DNA of 64,000 bases from the NCBI RefSeq assembly GCF_900128525.1, contig NZ_FQTQ01000064.1, positions 1-64,000 on the forward strand, in the 5' to 3' direction. This DNA is from a methanotrophic endosymbiont of Bathymodiolus puteoserpentis (Logatchev) (lineage in GTDB: Bacteria; Pseudomonadota; Gammaproteobacteria; Methylococcales; Methylomonadaceae). The position numbers were made by a program, and so were the translations under genes. Positions 40,700 to 51,716 of the stretch are shown one piece after another (position 1 is the first letter of the stretch; each line of letters opens with the position of its first letter). A model generated the notes under the pieces. The model searched no databases. It saw only the letters and a list, made by a program, of their open reading frames with translations, and was not told the origin of the DNA.

Positions 40700-41350
40700 A
40701 TGGCATTAGGTCTAATTGGTCGTAAATGTGGAATGACTCGTGTATTTTTGGAAGATGGAACTTCAGTTCCAGTCTCAGTAATACAAGTTGAGTCAAATAG
40801 AGTTTCTCAAGTTAAAGGTCTTGAGGTTGATGGTTATCGTGCGGTACAAGTTGCTGCTGGCGAAAAGAAATCATCAAAAGTAAATAAAGCAATGGCTGGT
40901 CATTATGCTGCGGCAAATATGACTGCTGGTCGTGGTTTGTGGGAGTTCAGATTAGGTGATGGTGAAGGCGAAGAATTGAAAGTGGGTTCTGAGTTAACTG
41001 TTGAGTTGTTTTCTAATGGTCAGGTTGTAGATGTTCAAGGCACAAGCATAGGTAAGGGTTTTGCTGGTGGTATTAAGCGTCATAACTTCGGTATGCAAGA
41101 TGCAACACATGGTAACTCGCTATCACATAGATCAAATGGATCTATTGGTATGTGTCAGACGCCAGGTAGAGTATTTAAAGGCAAGAAAATGTCTGGACAT
41201 ATGGGTGCTGAGAAAGTTACAACTCAAAATCTAACAATCCATTCAATAGATACTGAAAGAGGCCTTGTATTAGTGAAAGGTTCGATTCCAGGAGCTAAAG
41301 GTGGGGATGTTATTTTGACTCCTGCAGCAAAGAAAAAAAATAAAGGATAA
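40700..41350 (+). CDS. rplC: 50S ribosomal protein L3
   Basis: 216 residues. The long loop reaching the peptidyl-transferase centre carries [20 protein letters not shown] and [19 protein letters not shown], including the Gln that PrmB methylates in relatives. Confidence 0.98.
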   Translation: MALGLIGRKCGMTRVFLEDGTSVPVSVIQVESNRVSQVKGLEVDGYRAVQVAAGEKKSSKVNKAMAGHYAAANMTAGRGLWEFRLGDGEGEELKVGSELTVELFSNGQVVDVQGTSIGKGFAGGIKRHNFGMQDATHGNSLSHRSNGSIGMCQTPGRVFKGKKMSGHMGAEKVTTQNLTIHSIDTERGLVLVKGSIPGAKGGDVILTPAAKKKNKG

Positions 41351-41353
41351 GTC

Positions 41354-41974
41354 ATGAGTTTGAAAGTACCGGCACTAAATAGTGCAGACTCTGCCGGTGA
41401 GGTAGAGGTTAGTGAGGGTGTTTTTGGGAAAGATTACAATGAAGCCCTAATTCATCAGTTGGTTGTCAAGACTATGGCTGGTCAGCGCTCAGGAACAAAA
41501 GCTCAAAAAAATAGAGCTGATGTGAGTGGTGGTGGAGCTAAGCCTTGGAAACAAAAAGGTGCTGGTCGTGCAAGATCTGGTACAATACGCAGTCCACTTT
41601 GGAAAGGTGGTGGTGCGACATTTGCTGCTCGGCCAAGATCATTTGATCAAAAGTTAAACAAAAAGATGTATCGCGCAGGAATTCGTTCTATTTTGTCTGA
41701 ATTATTGCGTTCAAATCGTTTGTTGGTAAGCTCTGATATCATTCCTACGACGCCTAAAACTAAAGAGTTGGCGGCAAAATTGAAAGATTTTGGTAGTTCT
41801 CGGGTGCTGATCGTTGCTGATGAGCTAGATGAAAATATATACTTATCTTCAAGAAATATTGCACGACTAGAAGTTACTACTGCAAACGAACTTGATGCTG
41901 TTATGTTAATTGCTGCAGAAAATGTAATTGCTACCCCCGCAGCATTGAAAGCGATTGAGGCGCAGTTGTTATGA
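41354..41974 (+). CDS. rplD: 50S ribosomal protein L4
   Basis: 206 residues. The extended exit-tunnel loop is GGAKPWKQKGAGRARSGTIR followed by SPLWKGGG. In enterics L4 also regulates the S10 operon, but the needed leader is absent here. Stop overlaps rplW as ATGA. Confidence 0.97.
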   Translation: MSLKVPALNSADSAGEVEVSEGVFGKDYNEALIHQLVVKTMAGQRSGTKAQKNRADVSGGGAKPWKQKGAGRARSGTIRSPLWKGGGATFAARPRSFDQKLNKKMYRAGIRSILSELLRSNRLLVSSDIIPTTPKTKELAAKLKDFGSSRVLIVADELDENIYLSSRNIARLEVTTANELDAVMLIAAENVIATPAALKAIEAQLL

Positions 41975-42267
41975 GTATAGAATTTAATCTTTCGAATGTA
42001 ATAAAGGCACCAGTAATATCTGAAAAGAGTACTGTTGCGGCAGAAAATCAAAATAGATTTGTCTTTAAAGTGGCTAGCGAAGCAACTAAGTTGCAAGTAA
42101 AAAAATCTGTTGAATTAATGTTTAATGTTGAAGTGGAAAAGGTTCAATTATTAAATGTTAAAGGAAAAACTAAAAGATTTGGGCGCTTTATGGGTAAGAG
42201 ATCTAACTGGAAAAAGGCTTATGTTAAGCTTAAGCCAGGTAATGATATTGATTTCTCAGCAGCATAA
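41971..42267 (+). CDS. rplW: 50S ribosomal protein L23
   Basis: 98 residues (VIKAPVISEKSTVAAENQNR, KTKRFGRFMGKRSNWKKAYV). It forms the docking site for trigger factor and SRP at the exit tunnel. Confidence 0.97.
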   Translation: MSIEFNLSNVIKAPVISEKSTVAAENQNRFVFKVASEATKLQVKKSVELMFNVEVEKVQLLNVKGKTKRFGRFMGKRSNWKKAYVKLKPGNDIDFSAA

Positions 42268-42300
42268 TTGGAAAGTAAAAGAATATAATCGGTAGGGTAA

Positions 42301-43128
42301 ATGGCTATTGTAAAATCAAAACCGACATCGCCAGGTTCTAGGTTTGTCGTAAGAGTAAAGCATGAAGGCTTACATAAAGGTAAACCTTTTGGGCCTTTGC
42401 TAAGTAAGAAAAGTAAAAGTGGTGGGCGTAATAATAATGGGCGAATTACAACTCGTCATATCGGTGGTGGTCATAAGCAATCCTACCGTGTTATAGACTT
42501 TAAACGTAACAAAACTGATATTCCAGGTATTGTTGAGCGTTTAGAGTATGATCCAAATAGAACCGCTAATATAGCTCTGGTCTTATATAAAGATGGAGAG
42601 CGTAAATATATAATTGCACCTAAAGGTGTTGTTGCTGGTCAGGAAATTATTGCTTCAGAGAATGCTCCAGTGAAAGTTGGTAATTGCATGTCTCTACGTA
42701 ATATGCCAACGGGATCTGTTGTTCATTGTATTGAGCTTAAGCCAGGAAAAGGAGCGCAAATTGCTCGAAGCGCTGGTACATCGGCTCAATTAATTGCTAA
42801 AGATGGAGCCCATGTAACCTTGCGATTGCGTTCTGGCGAAATGCGTAAAGTATTAGCTGACTGTAAAGCGGTTATTGGTGAGGTTTCTAATTCAGAGCAT
42901 AATCTTACTTCATTAGGTAAGGCTGGCGCGTCAAGGTGGCGTGGAGTTCGTCCTACTGTTCGAGGTGTTGTTATGAACCCAGTTGATCACCCACATGGTG
43001 GTGGTGAAGGAAGAACATCGGGTGGTAGACATCCAGTTTCTCCATGGGGTATGCCAACTAAAGGCTATAAAACTAGAAAGAACAAACGTACTGACAAAAT
43101 GATTGTTAGGCGTCGTAACAAGCGTTAG
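42301..43128 (+). CDS. rplB: 50S ribosomal protein L2
   Basis: 275 residues. It is required for subunit joining and peptidyl transfer. Visible: [20 protein letters not shown] and [20 protein letters not shown], which holds the conserved His near the catalytic centre. Confidence 0.98.
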   Translation: MAIVKSKPTSPGSRFVVRVKHEGLHKGKPFGPLLSKKSKSGGRNNNGRITTRHIGGGHKQSYRVIDFKRNKTDIPGIVERLEYDPNRTANIALVLYKDGERKYIIAPKGVVAGQEIIASENAPVKVGNCMSLRNMPTGSVVHCIELKPGKGAQIARSAGTSAQLIAKDGAHVTLRLRSGEMRKVLADCKAVIGEVSNSEHNLTSLGKAGASRWRGVRPTVRGVVMNPVDHPHGGGEGRTSGGRHPVSPWGMPTKGYKTRKNKRTDKMIVRRRNKR

Positions 43129-43142
43129 AGAGGAATAATTAA

Positions 43143-43415
43143 GTGCCACGTTCAATTAAAAAAGGTCCTTTTATTGATCATCATTTGCAGAAAAAAATTG
43201 ATGATGCAGTAAGTAGCAATAGCAGGAAACCAATTAAGACTTGGTCTAGACGATCAATGATAACGCCTGAAATGTTAGGGCTTACAATAGCTGTGCATAA
43301 CGGTCGCCAGCACGTCCCTGTTTTAGTCTCGGAAAATATGGTAGGTCATAAGTTAGGCGAGTTTTCGCCAACTCGTACATATAAAGGCCATTTGGCTGAC
43401 AAGAAATCAAGATAA
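43143..43415 (+). CDS. rpsS: 30S ribosomal protein S19
   Basis: 90 residues from GTG 43143 ([36 protein letters not shown]). 30S head protein paired with S13; AGAGAGGA lies upstream of the start. Confidence 0.97.
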   Translation: MPRSIKKGPFIDHHLQKKIDDAVSSNSRKPIKTWSRRSMITPEMLGLTIAVHNGRQHVPVLVSENMVGHKLGEFSPTRTYKGHLADKKSR

Positions 43416-43424
43416 GGGGGGGCA

Positions 43425-43760
43425 ATGGAAGTTTTAGCTAAATTAAGCAATGCACCTTTATCTGCTCAAAAAGCACGATTAGTTGCAGACCAGATTAGAG
43501 GTTTAAAAGTCGAAGAAGCTTTAAATGTATTGAAATTCAGTACTAAGAAAGCTGCTGAGATTATGAAGAAAGTACTTGAATCAGCTGTTGCGAATGCGGA
43601 GCATAATGAAAGTGCAGATATTGATGAGTTAAAGGTTTCTAGTGTATTTGTAGATGAGGCGCCAACTCTAAAGAGATTTAGGGCAAGAGCTAAAGGTCGT
43701 GCAAATCACATTTTGAAGCGTACTTGTCATATCACCGTTAAAGTCGCAGAGTTCGAGTAG
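43425..43760 (+). CDS. rplV: 50S ribosomal protein L22
   Basis: 111 residues. The beta-hairpin lining the exit tunnel includes [20 protein letters not shown], the wild-type-like macrolide region. GGGGGGCA precedes the ATG. Confidence 0.97.
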   Translation: MEVLAKLSNAPLSAQKARLVADQIRGLKVEEALNVLKFSTKKAAEIMKKVLESAVANAEHNESADIDELKVSSVFVDEAPTLKRFRARAKGRANHILKRTCHITVKVAEFE

Positions 43761-43770
43761 GGGCAGAGAA

Positions 43771-44445
43771 ATGGGTCAAAAGGTACATCCAACAGGAATA
43801 CGTCTAGGTATAGTTAAAGACTTTACTTCTAGATGGTATGCAAATAGCAAAGATTATCCGGTTTTCTTGCATCAAGATTTAACGGTTCGTGAGTATATTC
43901 AAAAGAAATTAGCTCATGCATCTGTAAGTCGGATTCAAATTAATCGTCCGGCAAATAATGCACACATAACAATTCATACAGCACGCCCTGGTATCGTAAT
44001 CGGTAAAAAAGGCGAAGATATTGATGTGTTGCGTAAAGAAGTCTCTAAAATGATGGGTATTCCGGTACAAGTCAATGTAGAAGAGATTAGAAAACCTGAG
44101 TTAGATGCTAAATTAGTTGCGGAAAGTGTTGCGCAACAATTAGAGAAAAGAATTATGTATCGCCGCGCTATGAAGCGTGCGGTTACCAATTCTATGAGAT
44201 TAGGCGCTGAAGGCATCAAGATTAATCTTGGTGGTCGTTTGAATGGCGCTGAAATTGCTCGTAGTGAGTGGTACAGAGAGGGGCGTGTTCCTCTGCATAC
44301 CTTAAGGGCTGATATCGACTATGGTGTTGCTGAAGCAAATACTACGTACGGTATTATTGGTATCAAAGTTTGGATTTTTAAAGGTGAGGTTTTTAATATA
44401 GACCCTGCACAGCAAAATTCTGAAACTTCAAAATCTAAGAAATAG
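43771..44445 (+). CDS. rpsC: 30S ribosomal protein S3
   Basis: 224 residues: an N-terminal KH domain with [20 protein letters not shown] and a C-terminal domain ([20 protein letters not shown]). It lines the mRNA entry channel. Confidence 0.98.
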   Translation: MGQKVHPTGIRLGIVKDFTSRWYANSKDYPVFLHQDLTVREYIQKKLAHASVSRIQINRPANNAHITIHTARPGIVIGKKGEDIDVLRKEVSKMMGIPVQVNVEEIRKPELDAKLVAESVAQQLEKRIMYRRAMKRAVTNSMRLGAEGIKINLGGRLNGAEIARSEWYREGRVPLHTLRADIDYGVAEANTTYGIIGIKVWIFKGEVFNIDPAQQNSETSKSKK

Positions 44446-44461
44446 GTGAAGGGAAAATAAT

Positions 44462-44875
44462 ATGCTTCAACCTAAAAGAACGAAATTTCGTAAACAACAT
44501 AAATTAAGAAATTCTGGTATTGCTGTTCGAGGTTCATCAGTTAGCTTTGGTGAATTTGGCCTTAAATCAATGGACAGAGGTAGGTTAACAGCCCGTCAAA
44601 TTGAAGCGGCACGTAGAACAATCACAAGACATTGTAAACGTGATGGCAAGCTTTGGATTAGAGTATTCCCAGACAAGCCAATTACCAATAAGCCATTAGC
44701 AACTAGAATGGGTAAAGGTAAAGGTGGTGTGGAGTACTGGATTGCTCAAATTAAGCCAGGCACTATGCTGTATGAATTACAAGGCGTGCCGGAGACTTTG
44801 GCTAGAGAAGCTTTTGCATTGGCTGCAGCTAAACTGCCTATTAAAACTAAGTTTATTATTAGGACGGTAATGTAA
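44462..44875 (+). CDS. rplP: 50S ribosomal protein L16
   Basis: 137 residues ([37 protein letters not shown]). The Arg in [10 protein letters not shown] and the ATRMGKGKG loop approach the A-site tRNA. Stop and rpmC start share a base. Confidence 0.98.
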   Translation: MLQPKRTKFRKQHKLRNSGIAVRGSSVSFGEFGLKSMDRGRLTARQIEAARRTITRHCKRDGKLWIRVFPDKPITNKPLATRMGKGKGGVEYWIAQIKPGTMLYELQGVPETLAREAFALAAAKLPIKTKFIIRTVM

Positions 44876-45069
44876 TGAAAGTTAGTGAATTACGTCAAAA
44901 AACTGTAACGGAGCTAAACTCAACATTAGTTGAATTAGGTCGTGAACAATTTAATTTACGTATGCAAAAAAATACGGGCCAATTATCTAAGTCTGACCAA
45001 GTAAAAAAAGTTAGAAGAAATATTGCGCGTGTTAAAACTGTCGTGAATGAAATGGCGAGACAAGCATAA
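44875..45069 (+). CDS. rpmC: 50S ribosomal protein L29
   Basis: 64-residue helical hairpin ([40 protein letters not shown]). Located at the exit tunnel near L23. It overlaps both neighbours by one base. Confidence 0.97.
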   Translation: MKVSELRQKTVTELNSTLVELGREQFNLRMQKNTGQLSKSDQVKKVRRNIARVKTVVNEMARQA

Positions 45070-45329
45070 TGAGTAAAAATACAGATCAAGTACGCACCAT
45101 TACAGGTCGCGTAGTTAGTAATAAAATGGATAAGACAGTTACAGTACTAGTAGAGCGCCTTATTAAGCACCCTGTGTACGGTAAATATATTAGACGATCT
45201 ACTAAGTTATTTGCGCATGATGAAAATAACGTATGTAATGAAGGAGATGTAATAACAATTACATCTTGTCGTCCTTATTCAAAAAATAAATCTTTTATAT
45301 TAGTTGATGTGCAGTCAAAAGCACGTTAA
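45069..45329 (+). CDS. rpsQ: 30S ribosomal protein S17
   Basis: 86-residue OB-fold protein ([33 protein letters not shown]). Early 16S 5'-domain binder. A 35-base gap to rplN follows. Confidence 0.97.
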   Translation: MSKNTDQVRTITGRVVSNKMDKTVTVLVERLIKHPVYGKYIRRSTKLFAHDENNVCNEGDVITITSCRPYSKNKSFILVDVQSKAR

Positions 45330-45364
45330 TTAAATTACTACTTTAAGTAAATTAGGTAATAAAA

Positions 45365-45733
45365 ATGATTCAGATGCAAACTAACCTTGACGTTGCTGAT
45401 AATAGCGGCGCAAAAAAGGTCATGTGTATCAAAGTTCTCGGCGGATCGCACAGAAGGTATGCTGCGATTGGGGATATTATTAAGGTTAGTATTAAAGATG
45501 CTATCCCGCGCGGAAGAGTTAAGAAGGGCGAAGTTTATAATGCATTGGTTGTACGCACTAAAAAAGGTGTGCGTAGATCAGATGGTTCACTTATAAGATT
45601 TGATGGTAATGCTGCTGTAATTTTAAATGCTAATCATCAGCCACTTGGCACTCGAATTTTTGGTCCAGTGACACGTGAATTACGAAATGAGAAATTTATG
45701 AAAATTATTTCTCTAGCGCCAGAAGTATTGTAA
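45365..45733 (+). CDS. rplN: 50S ribosomal protein L14
   Basis: 122 residues ([40 protein letters not shown]). It forms intersubunit bridges and the landing site of ribosome-silencing factor. In E. coli it opens the spc operon; here it is continuous with S10. Confidence 0.98.
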   Translation: MIQMQTNLDVADNSGAKKVMCIKVLGGSHRRYAAIGDIIKVSIKDAIPRGRVKKGEVYNALVVRTKKGVRRSDGSLIRFDGNAAVILNANHQPLGTRIFGPVTRELRNEKFMKIISLAPEVL

Positions 45734-45743
45734 GGAGCTAAAA

Positions 45744-46058
45744 ATGCAAAAACTTAAACAAGGTGACGAAGTCATCGTTCTTATTGGAAAAGATAAGGGC
45801 AAACGAGGACGAATCAGTAAATTTATGCACGAGAAAGTTTTGGTTGAGGGTGTTAATAGAGTTAAAAAGCACCAAAAACCAAATCCAAATGCTGGTGTAC
45901 AAGGTGGCATAATTGAAAAAGAAATGCCGATTCACAAGTCTAATATAGCTTTATATAATTCTGCTACTAAAAAAGCAGATAAAGTGGGCTTTAAGGCTTT
46001 AGATAATGGAAATAAAGTCCGTTATTTTAAGTCTAATAATGAAATTATTGATGTGTAG
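45744..46058 (+). CDS. rplX: 50S ribosomal protein L24
   Basis: 104-residue KOW protein ([40 protein letters not shown]). An initiator of 50S assembly. Confidence 0.97.
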   Translation: MQKLKQGDEVIVLIGKDKGKRGRISKFMHEKVLVEGVNRVKKHQKPNPNAGVQGGIIEKEMPIHKSNIALYNSATKKADKVGFKALDNGNKVRYFKSNNEIIDV

Positions 46059-46066
46059 GTATAATC

Positions 46067-46606
46067 ATGGCTAGATTACAAGAAGATTATAAAGAAAAAA
46101 TATTACCTGCATTGATGGAACAATTTGGTTACACATCAGTAATGCAAGTACCGAAAATTACAAAAATCACACTAAACATGGGTTTAGGTGAAGCTGTTGC
46201 TGATAAAAAAGTTGTACAGTCAGCTGTTAGCGATATGGAAAAAATCAGTGGTCAAAAAGCTGTCATAACTCTTTCGCGTAAATCAATTGCGGGCTTTAAA
46301 ATACGTGATGATATGCCGATTGGGTGTAAGGTTACGCTTAGGCAGGAAAGAATGTATGAATTTCTTGATCGGCTTATAAGTATTTCAATTCCTCGTATTC
46401 GTGATTTTAGAGGCTTGAGCCCTAAAAGTTTTGATGGACGTGGTAATTTTAGTATGGGCGTTACCGAGCAAATTATCTTTCCTGAAATCGATTATGATAA
46501 GATAGACACTTTGCGCGGCTTAGATATTTGTATCACTACTACCGCTAAAACTAATGAAGAAGGCCTAGCCTTGTTGAAGCAGTTTAATTTTCCATTTAAG
46601 AGCTAG
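46067..46606 (+). CDS. rplE: 50S ribosomal protein L5
   Basis: 179 residues. It binds 5S rRNA and contacts P-site tRNA ([38 protein letters not shown]). Confidence 0.98.
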   Translation: MARLQEDYKEKILPALMEQFGYTSVMQVPKITKITLNMGLGEAVADKKVVQSAVSDMEKISGQKAVITLSRKSIAGFKIRDDMPIGCKVTLRQERMYEFLDRLISISIPRIRDFRGLSPKSFDGRGNFSMGVTEQIIFPEIDYDKIDTLRGLDICITTTAKTNEEGLALLKQFNFPFKS

Positions 46607-46610
46607 AATT

Positions 46611-46916
46611 ATGGCTAAAAAATCAATGATAGCTCGCGAAGCAAAGCGAGTTAAATTAGTAAGTAAATTTGAAGTAAAAAGAGCTTCTTTAAAAGAAATT
46701 ATTAGAGATCCAAATGCTTCTATCCAGGATAAGGATGAGGCGCATCTTGCATTACAAAAATTACCGCGTGATTCGAGCGCGTCAAGAGTACGTAATAGAT
46801 GTAACATAACAGGTCGTCCACATGGTTTTTATCGCAAATTTGGCTTGAGCAGAAATATGCTTAGACAAGCCACGATGCGCGGAGATGTTCCAGGCTTGAC
46901 AAAAGCCAGTTGGTAA
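46611..46916 (+). CDS. rpsN: 30S ribosomal protein S14, zinc-free type
   Basis: 101 residues: the long form without CxxC zinc pairs ([20 protein letters not shown]). It lies in the 30S head beside S3 and S10. Confidence 0.97.
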   Translation: MAKKSMIAREAKRVKLVSKFEVKRASLKEIIRDPNASIQDKDEAHLALQKLPRDSSASRVRNRCNITGRPHGFYRKFGLSRNMLRQATMRGDVPGLTKASW

Positions 46917-46946
46917 TCGACTAGTTATATATTTGGAGAAAATAAT

Positions 46947-47342
46947 ATGAGCATGACAGATCCAGTAGCAGACATGCTTACGCGCATAAGAAATGGGCAG
47001 TCTGCAGGAAAAATAAACGTTAAAATGCCATCTTCTAAACTTAAAGTTGCAATTGCAAAAGTTTTGAAAGAAGAAGGTTATATTAGCAACTATTCAACAG
47101 AAACAAATGGTGCGCATGTATCTATGTCTGTTGAATTAAAATACTATAATGGAAAGCCTGTAATCGACAAGGTTAAACGTATAAGCAAGCCAGGCCTGCG
47201 TATATATAAGTCTAAAGATGAGTTGCCTAAGGTTTTAGGTGGCTTGGGTGTAGCTATTGTATCTACTTCAAAAGGTGTTATGACTGATCGTGCTGCACGC
47301 GCAATTGGTCATGGTGGCGAAGTACTATGTACAGTTTGTTAA
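46947..47342 (+). CDS. rpsH: 30S ribosomal protein S8
   Basis: 131 residues ([19 protein letters not shown]; the C-terminus [20 protein letters not shown] binds rRNA). S8 is the spc-operon repressor in E. coli, acting near the rplE start; a site was not identified here. Confidence 0.97.
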   Translation: MSMTDPVADMLTRIRNGQSAGKINVKMPSSKLKVAIAKVLKEEGYISNYSTETNGAHVSMSVELKYYNGKPVIDKVKRISKPGLRIYKSKDELPKVLGGLGVAIVSTSKGVMTDRAARAIGHGGEVLCTVC

Positions 47343-47357
47343 GGATAGGGTGAATTT

Positions 47358-47891
47358 ATGTCTAGAATCGCAAAAAACCCTATAGTTATACCTACAGGTG
47401 TTGAAATAAAGCTTGTTGACTCAGTTGTTTTGGTCAAAGGCTCTAAAGGTCAGTTGAGTATGCCTCTGCATGCCCAGGTTGAGCTTGATATGAGTGCCGA
47501 ACAAATCAAAATGAAATGGGATCAAAGTAATCAAAAAGCGACGGCCTTGGCTGGTACCATGCGTGCACTTATTGCTAACATGATTACAGGTGTTACTACT
47601 GGCTTTGAAAAAAAATTAAATTTGGTTGGCGTAGGTTACAGAGCGCAGGTTAAGGGCCGTGTACTTAATCTAAGTCTTGGTTTTTCTCATCCTGTAGATT
47701 ATGCAATACCTGAAGGGATTGATATCGAGGCACCATCGCAAACTGAAGTTGTTGTAAAAGGTATGAATAAACAACTTGTTGGTGCGGTATCTGCTGAAAT
47801 TAGAGCCTACAGGCCACCTGAGCCTTATAAAGGCAAAGGTGTTAAGTATGCTGATGAGCAAATAGTCAGAAAAGACGCTAAGAAAAAATAG
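47358..47891 (+). CDS. rplF: 50S ribosomal protein L6
   Basis: 177 residues, two related beta domains. The signature NLVGVGYRAQVKG lies mid-protein and YRPPEPYKGKGVKYADE near the end. It sits next to the sarcin-ricin loop. Confidence 0.98.
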   Translation: MSRIAKNPIVIPTGVEIKLVDSVVLVKGSKGQLSMPLHAQVELDMSAEQIKMKWDQSNQKATALAGTMRALIANMITGVTTGFEKKLNLVGVGYRAQVKGRVLNLSLGFSHPVDYAIPEGIDIEAPSQTEVVVKGMNKQLVGAVSAEIRAYRPPEPYKGKGVKYADEQIVRKDAKKK

Positions 47892-47900
47892 GCTATCAAA

Positions 47901-48254
47901 ATGAATAAAAAAGCATCTCGAATGAAGAGAGCGTTAAAGCTTAGAGCAAATATTAGAAAGCTTGGAAGTAATCGTTTAACGGTACATAAAACCTCAAAAC
48001 ATATTTATGCCCAAGTTATTTCAGAAAATGGAACTGTTACAGTTGCAAGTGCATCTACTACTCAGGCTGAAATTAAATCTGCTGTAAAGAGTACTGGAAA
48101 TGTAGAATCTGCAGTTTTAGTGGGTAAATTAGTTGCGGATAAAGCAATAGCTGCAGGAATTACTGAAGTTACTTTTGACCGTTCTGGTTTTAAATATCAC
48201 GGTCGTGTGAAGGCATTAGCTGATGCTGCGCGCGAAGCCGGTTTAAAGTTCTAG
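47901..48254 (+). CDS. rplR: 50S ribosomal protein L18
   Basis: 117 residues with a basic N-terminus ([18 protein letters not shown]) and [20 protein letters not shown]. It carries 5S rRNA into the 50S with L5. Confidence 0.97.
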   Translation: MNKKASRMKRALKLRANIRKLGSNRLTVHKTSKHIYAQVISENGTVTVASASTTQAEIKSAVKSTGNVESAVLVGKLVADKAIAAGITEVTFDRSGFKYHGRVKALADAAREAGLKF

Positions 48255-48263
48255 GGGAAATAT

Positions 48264-48770
48264 ATGGCAAATGCACCTCAACAAGCGAGCACTGACGGTT
48301 TACAAGAAAAGCTAGTTTCTGTTAGACGAGTCGCAAAAGTTGTAAAGGGCGGTAGAGTTTTTGGTTTTACTGCATTAACTGTGGTTGGTGATGGAGATGG
48401 GAATGTAGGGTATGGCGTTAGTAAAGCTAAAGAAGTACCTATTGCAATTCAAAAGTCACTTGAGCAAGCTAGAAAAAATATGCATAAAGTAGCGCTTAAA
48501 GGCGATACTTTGCAGTATTCAATTATGTCAGAAGTCGGTGCTGCAAAAGTATTTATGCAGCCAGCTACTGAAGGTACAGGTATTATTGCTGGTGCTTCAA
48601 TGAGGGCTGTTTTTGAGGCTGTTGGAGTACATAATGTGCTGGCAAAATGTATTGGTACAACCAATCCAATTAATGTAGTAAGAGCGACTATTGATGGGCT
48701 GGCTAATATGAATAATGCTGCACAAATTGCTGCTAAGCGTGGCTTGTCAGTTGAAGACATTACAGGGTAA
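48264..48770 (+). CDS. rpsE: 30S ribosomal protein S5
   Basis: 168 residues. The RNA-binding loop [20 protein letters not shown] is the spectinomycin-site region; the C-terminus has [19 protein letters not shown]. Affects decoding accuracy with S4. Confidence 0.98.
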   Translation: MANAPQQASTDGLQEKLVSVRRVAKVVKGGRVFGFTALTVVGDGDGNVGYGVSKAKEVPIAIQKSLEQARKNMHKVALKGDTLQYSIMSEVGAAKVFMQPATEGTGIIAGASMRAVFEAVGVHNVLAKCIGTTNPINVVRATIDGLANMNNAAQIAAKRGLSVEDITG

Positions 48771-48775
48771 TTGAA

Positions 48776-48961
48776 ATGGCAGATAAAAAATTACGCGTTA
48801 CAATGATAAAAAGTAGTATTGGTCGCTTGAAGAGCCATAAGGCGTGTTTGATTGGCCTAGGTTTGAAACGTATCAGACATACTGTTGAAGTTATTGATAC
48901 TGCTGAAAATAGAGGGATGATTAATAAAGTCTCCTATATGGTTACAGTAGAGGAAGTCTAA
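48776..48961 (+). CDS. rpmD: 50S ribosomal protein L30
   Basis: 61 residues ([33 protein letters not shown]). Its stop overlaps the rplO start by one base. Confidence 0.96.
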   Translation: MADKKLRVTMIKSSIGRLKSHKACLIGLGLKRIRHTVEVIDTAENRGMINKVSYMVTVEEV

Positions 48962-49395
48962 TGTATTTAAATACAATCAAGCCTGCTGAAGGTTCGAAAA
49001 AAGTACGTAAAAGAGTTGGTCGTGGTATTGGATCTACTCTAGGTAAAACTTGTGGTCGTGGGCACAAAGGCCAAAAATCACGTAGTGGTGGTTTTCATAA
49101 AGTTGGTTTTGAAGGTGGTCAGATGCCTTTACAACGCCGTTTGCCTAAAGTTGGTTTTACGGCCAGAAAATCTAAATTTACTTCTGAAGTAAGACTTAAT
49201 GAAATTGCAAAATTAAGCTTAGCTGTAGTTACGTTGGATGATTTAATCAAATCTAATATTGTTCCAGCTTTTACTAAAGTTGTGAAAGTAATAAAATCAG
49301 GTGAAATTACATCTGCCGTTACTTTGAAGGGGTTGAAAGTGACTGTTGGTGCTAAAGCTTTAATTGAAGCAGCTGGCGGAACTATAGAGGACTAA
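48961..49395 (+). CDS. rplO: 50S ribosomal protein L15
   Basis: 144 residues with the Gly/Arg/Lys-rich N-terminal extension ([20 protein letters not shown]) that threads into 23S rRNA. Two bases separate it from secY. Confidence 0.97.
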   Translation: MYLNTIKPAEGSKKVRKRVGRGIGSTLGKTCGRGHKGQKSRSGGFHKVGFEGGQMPLQRRLPKVGFTARKSKFTSEVRLNEIAKLSLAVVTLDDLIKSNIVPAFTKVVKVIKSGEITSAVTLKGLKVTVGAKALIEAAGGTIED

Positions 49396-49397
49396 TT

Positions 49398-50726
49398 GTG
49401 AGTAGATCAAGCACGCAAATGAAAGAGCAACTGGGCAATACTTCTGAGTTGTTTTCAAGATTAATGTTCGTTCTAGGTGCTTTTTTTGTTTACAGGGTTG
49501 GGGCTCATATACCTGTTCCAGGTATTGACCCCCAAGCTTTAGCTTTAATGTTTAAGCAGCAAGAAGGTTCTATCTTGGATATGTTCAACATGTTCTCAGG
49601 TGGAGCGTTGAAGAGGCTGAGTCTTTTTGCGCTTGGAATTATGCCATACATTTCTGCATCTATTATTATGCAGTTGATGACTATCGTAATTCCAGCATTG
49701 GAGCAGGTCAAAAAAGAAGGTGAAGCGGGTAGACGTAAAATTTCACAGTACACTAGGTATGGTACTGTGTTTTTGGCGACATTTCAGGCTATCGGTGTAT
49801 CTATTGCGTTACAAAATCAAACCGCAGGCGGATTATCTGTTGTTATTAATCCTGGGATTCAATTTATAGTTATTACTGCTATAACTTTGGTGACGGGTAC
49901 TGTTTTTCTTATGTGGTTAGGTGAGCAAATTACTGAGCGTGGTCTTGGTAATGGTATTTCATTGATTATTTTTGCTGGTATTGTTGCTGGTTTGCCTTCT
50001 GCAATAGGTGGTACGCTCGAGTTAGCGCGTACTGGTGAACTGAATGGTGCATTTATTGTGCTATTGTTTTTATTAAGTATGGCGGTTACTGCGCTTGTTG
50101 TGTTTGTTGAGCGTGGCCAGCGTCGGATTGTAATTAACTATCCGAAACGTCAGCAAGGTAAAAGGATGTATGCTGGACAAAGTAGTTTTTTACCGCTTAA
50201 GTTGAATATGGCAGGTGTTATTCCGCCTATTTTTGCTTCTAGTATAATTTTGTTTCCTGCTACTATAGCTGGTTGGTTCAGTAGTGCGGAGGGTTTCTCT
50301 TGGTTGCAGGATATTTCTACTACCTTGTCGCCTGGTCAGCCACTGTATGTAATGTTGTATACTGTTGCAATTGTATTCTTTTGTTTTTTCTATACAGCAT
50401 TAGTATTCAACTCAAAAGAAACAGCTGAAAACTTAAAGAAGTCAGGTGCTTTTTTGCCGGGAATAAGACCGGGCGAGCAAACTGCAACTTATATTGATAA
50501 AGTTATGACGCGCTTGACGTTGATCGGTGCTTTTTATATAACGGCGGTTTGTCTGTTGCCAGAGTTCTTGATTGTTTACTGGAATGTACCTTTTTACTTT
50601 GGTGGAACATCGCTGCTTATTATTGTTGTGGTTGTTATGGATTTTGTTTCGCAAATGCAAACCCATTTGATGTCGCAAAAATATGAAGGGCTGATGGATA
50701 AAGCAAATTTAAAGAAAAATAAATAA
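49398..50726 (+). CDS. secY: Preprotein translocase subunit SecY
   Basis: 442 residues, ten predicted membrane helices. SecY landmarks are [25 protein letters not shown], the cytoplasmic loop [32 protein letters not shown] and the C-terminal [19 protein letters not shown]. The start is GTG 49398. It forms the protein channel with SecE (24.1 kb) and SecG (outside the window). Confidence 0.98.
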   Translation: MSRSSTQMKEQLGNTSELFSRLMFVLGAFFVYRVGAHIPVPGIDPQALALMFKQQEGSILDMFNMFSGGALKRLSLFALGIMPYISASIIMQLMTIVIPALEQVKKEGEAGRRKISQYTRYGTVFLATFQAIGVSIALQNQTAGGLSVVINPGIQFIVITAITLVTGTVFLMWLGEQITERGLGNGISLIIFAGIVAGLPSAIGGTLELARTGELNGAFIVLLFLLSMAVTALVVFVERGQRRIVINYPKRQQGKRMYAGQSSFLPLKLNMAGVIPPIFASSIILFPATIAGWFSSAEGFSWLQDISTTLSPGQPLYVMLYTVAIVFFCFFYTALVFNSKETAENLKKSGAFLPGIRPGEQTATYIDKVMTRLTLIGAFYITAVCLLPEFLIVYWNVPFYFGGTSLLIIVVVVMDFVSQMQTHLMSQKYEGLMDKANLKKNK

Positions 50727-50749
50727 ATTACAAAATTAAGGGGTAAGCT

Positions 50750-50863
50750 GTGAAAGTACGAGCTTCTGTAAAGAAAATATGTCGTAACTGTAAGGTCATT
50801 AAAAGATCTGGAGTTATTAGAGTGATTTGTAAAGATGGGCGTCATAAGCAGCGCCAAGGGTAA
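50750..50863 (+). CDS. rpmJ: 50S ribosomal protein L36, zinc-binding type
   Basis: 37 residues from GTG 50750, preceded by [26 protein letters not shown], ending GRHKQRQG. Cys11, Cys14, Cys27 and a His give the zinc knuckle of the C+ form. It lies between secY and rpsM, the standard end of the spc operon. Confidence 0.95.
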   Translation: MKVRASVKKICRNCKVIKRSGVIRVICKDGRHKQRQG

Positions 50864-50870
50864 TTTTTTA

Positions 50871-50909
50871 TTGCTTTGAAAGGTTTAAGTGCTATAATTA
50901 GCTGCTTAA
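50871..50909 (+). promoter_or_regulatory. Extended -10 promoter of the alpha operon, with overlapping dyad
   Basis: TTGCTT (50871-50876), 16 bases, then TGC-TATAAT with the -10 at 50893-50898: the TG makes a good extended -10. The imperfect dyad TTAAG-t-GC (50885 on) ... GC-tg-CTTAA (to 50909) is centred on the -10. It could be an operator or could fold in the transcript. rpsM starts 40 bases after the -10. Confidence 0.65.
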
Positions 50910-50938
50910 CTTTCGAGTAACGTATGGGGAGTAACTAG

Positions 50939-51295
50939 ATGGCACGAATTGCCGGAATTAATGTACCAGATCATAAACATGCAGATATCGCTTTAACTGC
51001 AGTTTATGGCATAGGTAAGCCAACTGCAATTAATATCTGTAAAGAAGTTGGTATAGAACGGACAATTAAAATTAAAGAGTTGAGTGAAGAGCAGTTAGAT
51101 GCTATTCGTGAAACAATTGGAAAGATTGTTGTTGAAGGTGATCTACGACGCGAAGTGTCAATGAACATTAAGCGTTTAATGGATCTTGGTTGCTATCGTG
51201 GTATTCGCCATAGACGTGGACTACCATTGCGCGGTCAGAGGACGAGAACAAATGCTCGTACTAGAAAAGGGCCTCGTAAACCTATTAGAAAATAA
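50939..51295 (+). CDS. rpsM: 30S ribosomal protein S13
   Basis: 118 residues. The helix-two-turn-helix region ([20 protein letters not shown]) is followed by the basic C-terminal tail ([19 protein letters not shown]) that reaches the P-site tRNA. Confidence 0.98.
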   Translation: MARIAGINVPDHKHADIALTAVYGIGKPTAINICKEVGIERTIKIKELSEEQLDAIRETIGKIVVEGDLRREVSMNIKRLMDLGCYRGIRHRRGLPLRGQRTRTNARTRKGPRKPIRK

Positions 51296-51313
51296 TAAGT
51301 AGAGTTAATAAAA

Positions 51314-51703
51314 ATGGCTAGTTCAAATCGTACTACAAAGAAAAAGATAAAAAAAGAAGTTGCTGACGGTATAGCACATATCCATGCAACTTTTAATAAT
51401 ACAATAGTAACAATTACTGATCGAAAAGGAAATGCTCTATCTTGGGCGACTTCTGGCGGTTCTGGTTTTAGAGGCTCTAGAAAAAGTACGCCTTTTGCTG
51501 CTCAAGTAGCAGCAGAGCGCGCAGGAAAAGTAGCTCAAGAATACGGAATGAAAAACTTAGATGTTATGATTAAAGGACCTGGTCCTGGTCGTGAGTCTGC
51601 AGTAAGATCATTTAATAACCTAGGGTTCAAAATTGGCAATATCGTTGATGTTACGCCTATCCCCCATAATGGTTGTCGTCCGCCTAAGAAACGTAGGGTA
51701 TAG
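51314..51703 (+). CDS. rpsK: 30S ribosomal protein S11
   Basis: 129 residues ([40 protein letters not shown] then KKRRV). Platform protein near the Shine-Dalgarno helix. Confidence 0.98.
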   Translation: MASSNRTTKKKIKKEVADGIAHIHATFNNTIVTITDRKGNALSWATSGGSGFRGSRKSTPFAAQVAAERAGKVAQEYGMKNLDVMIKGPGPGRESAVRSFNNLGFKIGNIVDVTPIPHNGCRPPKKRRV

Positions 51704-51716
51704 ATAGGAGTATAAA

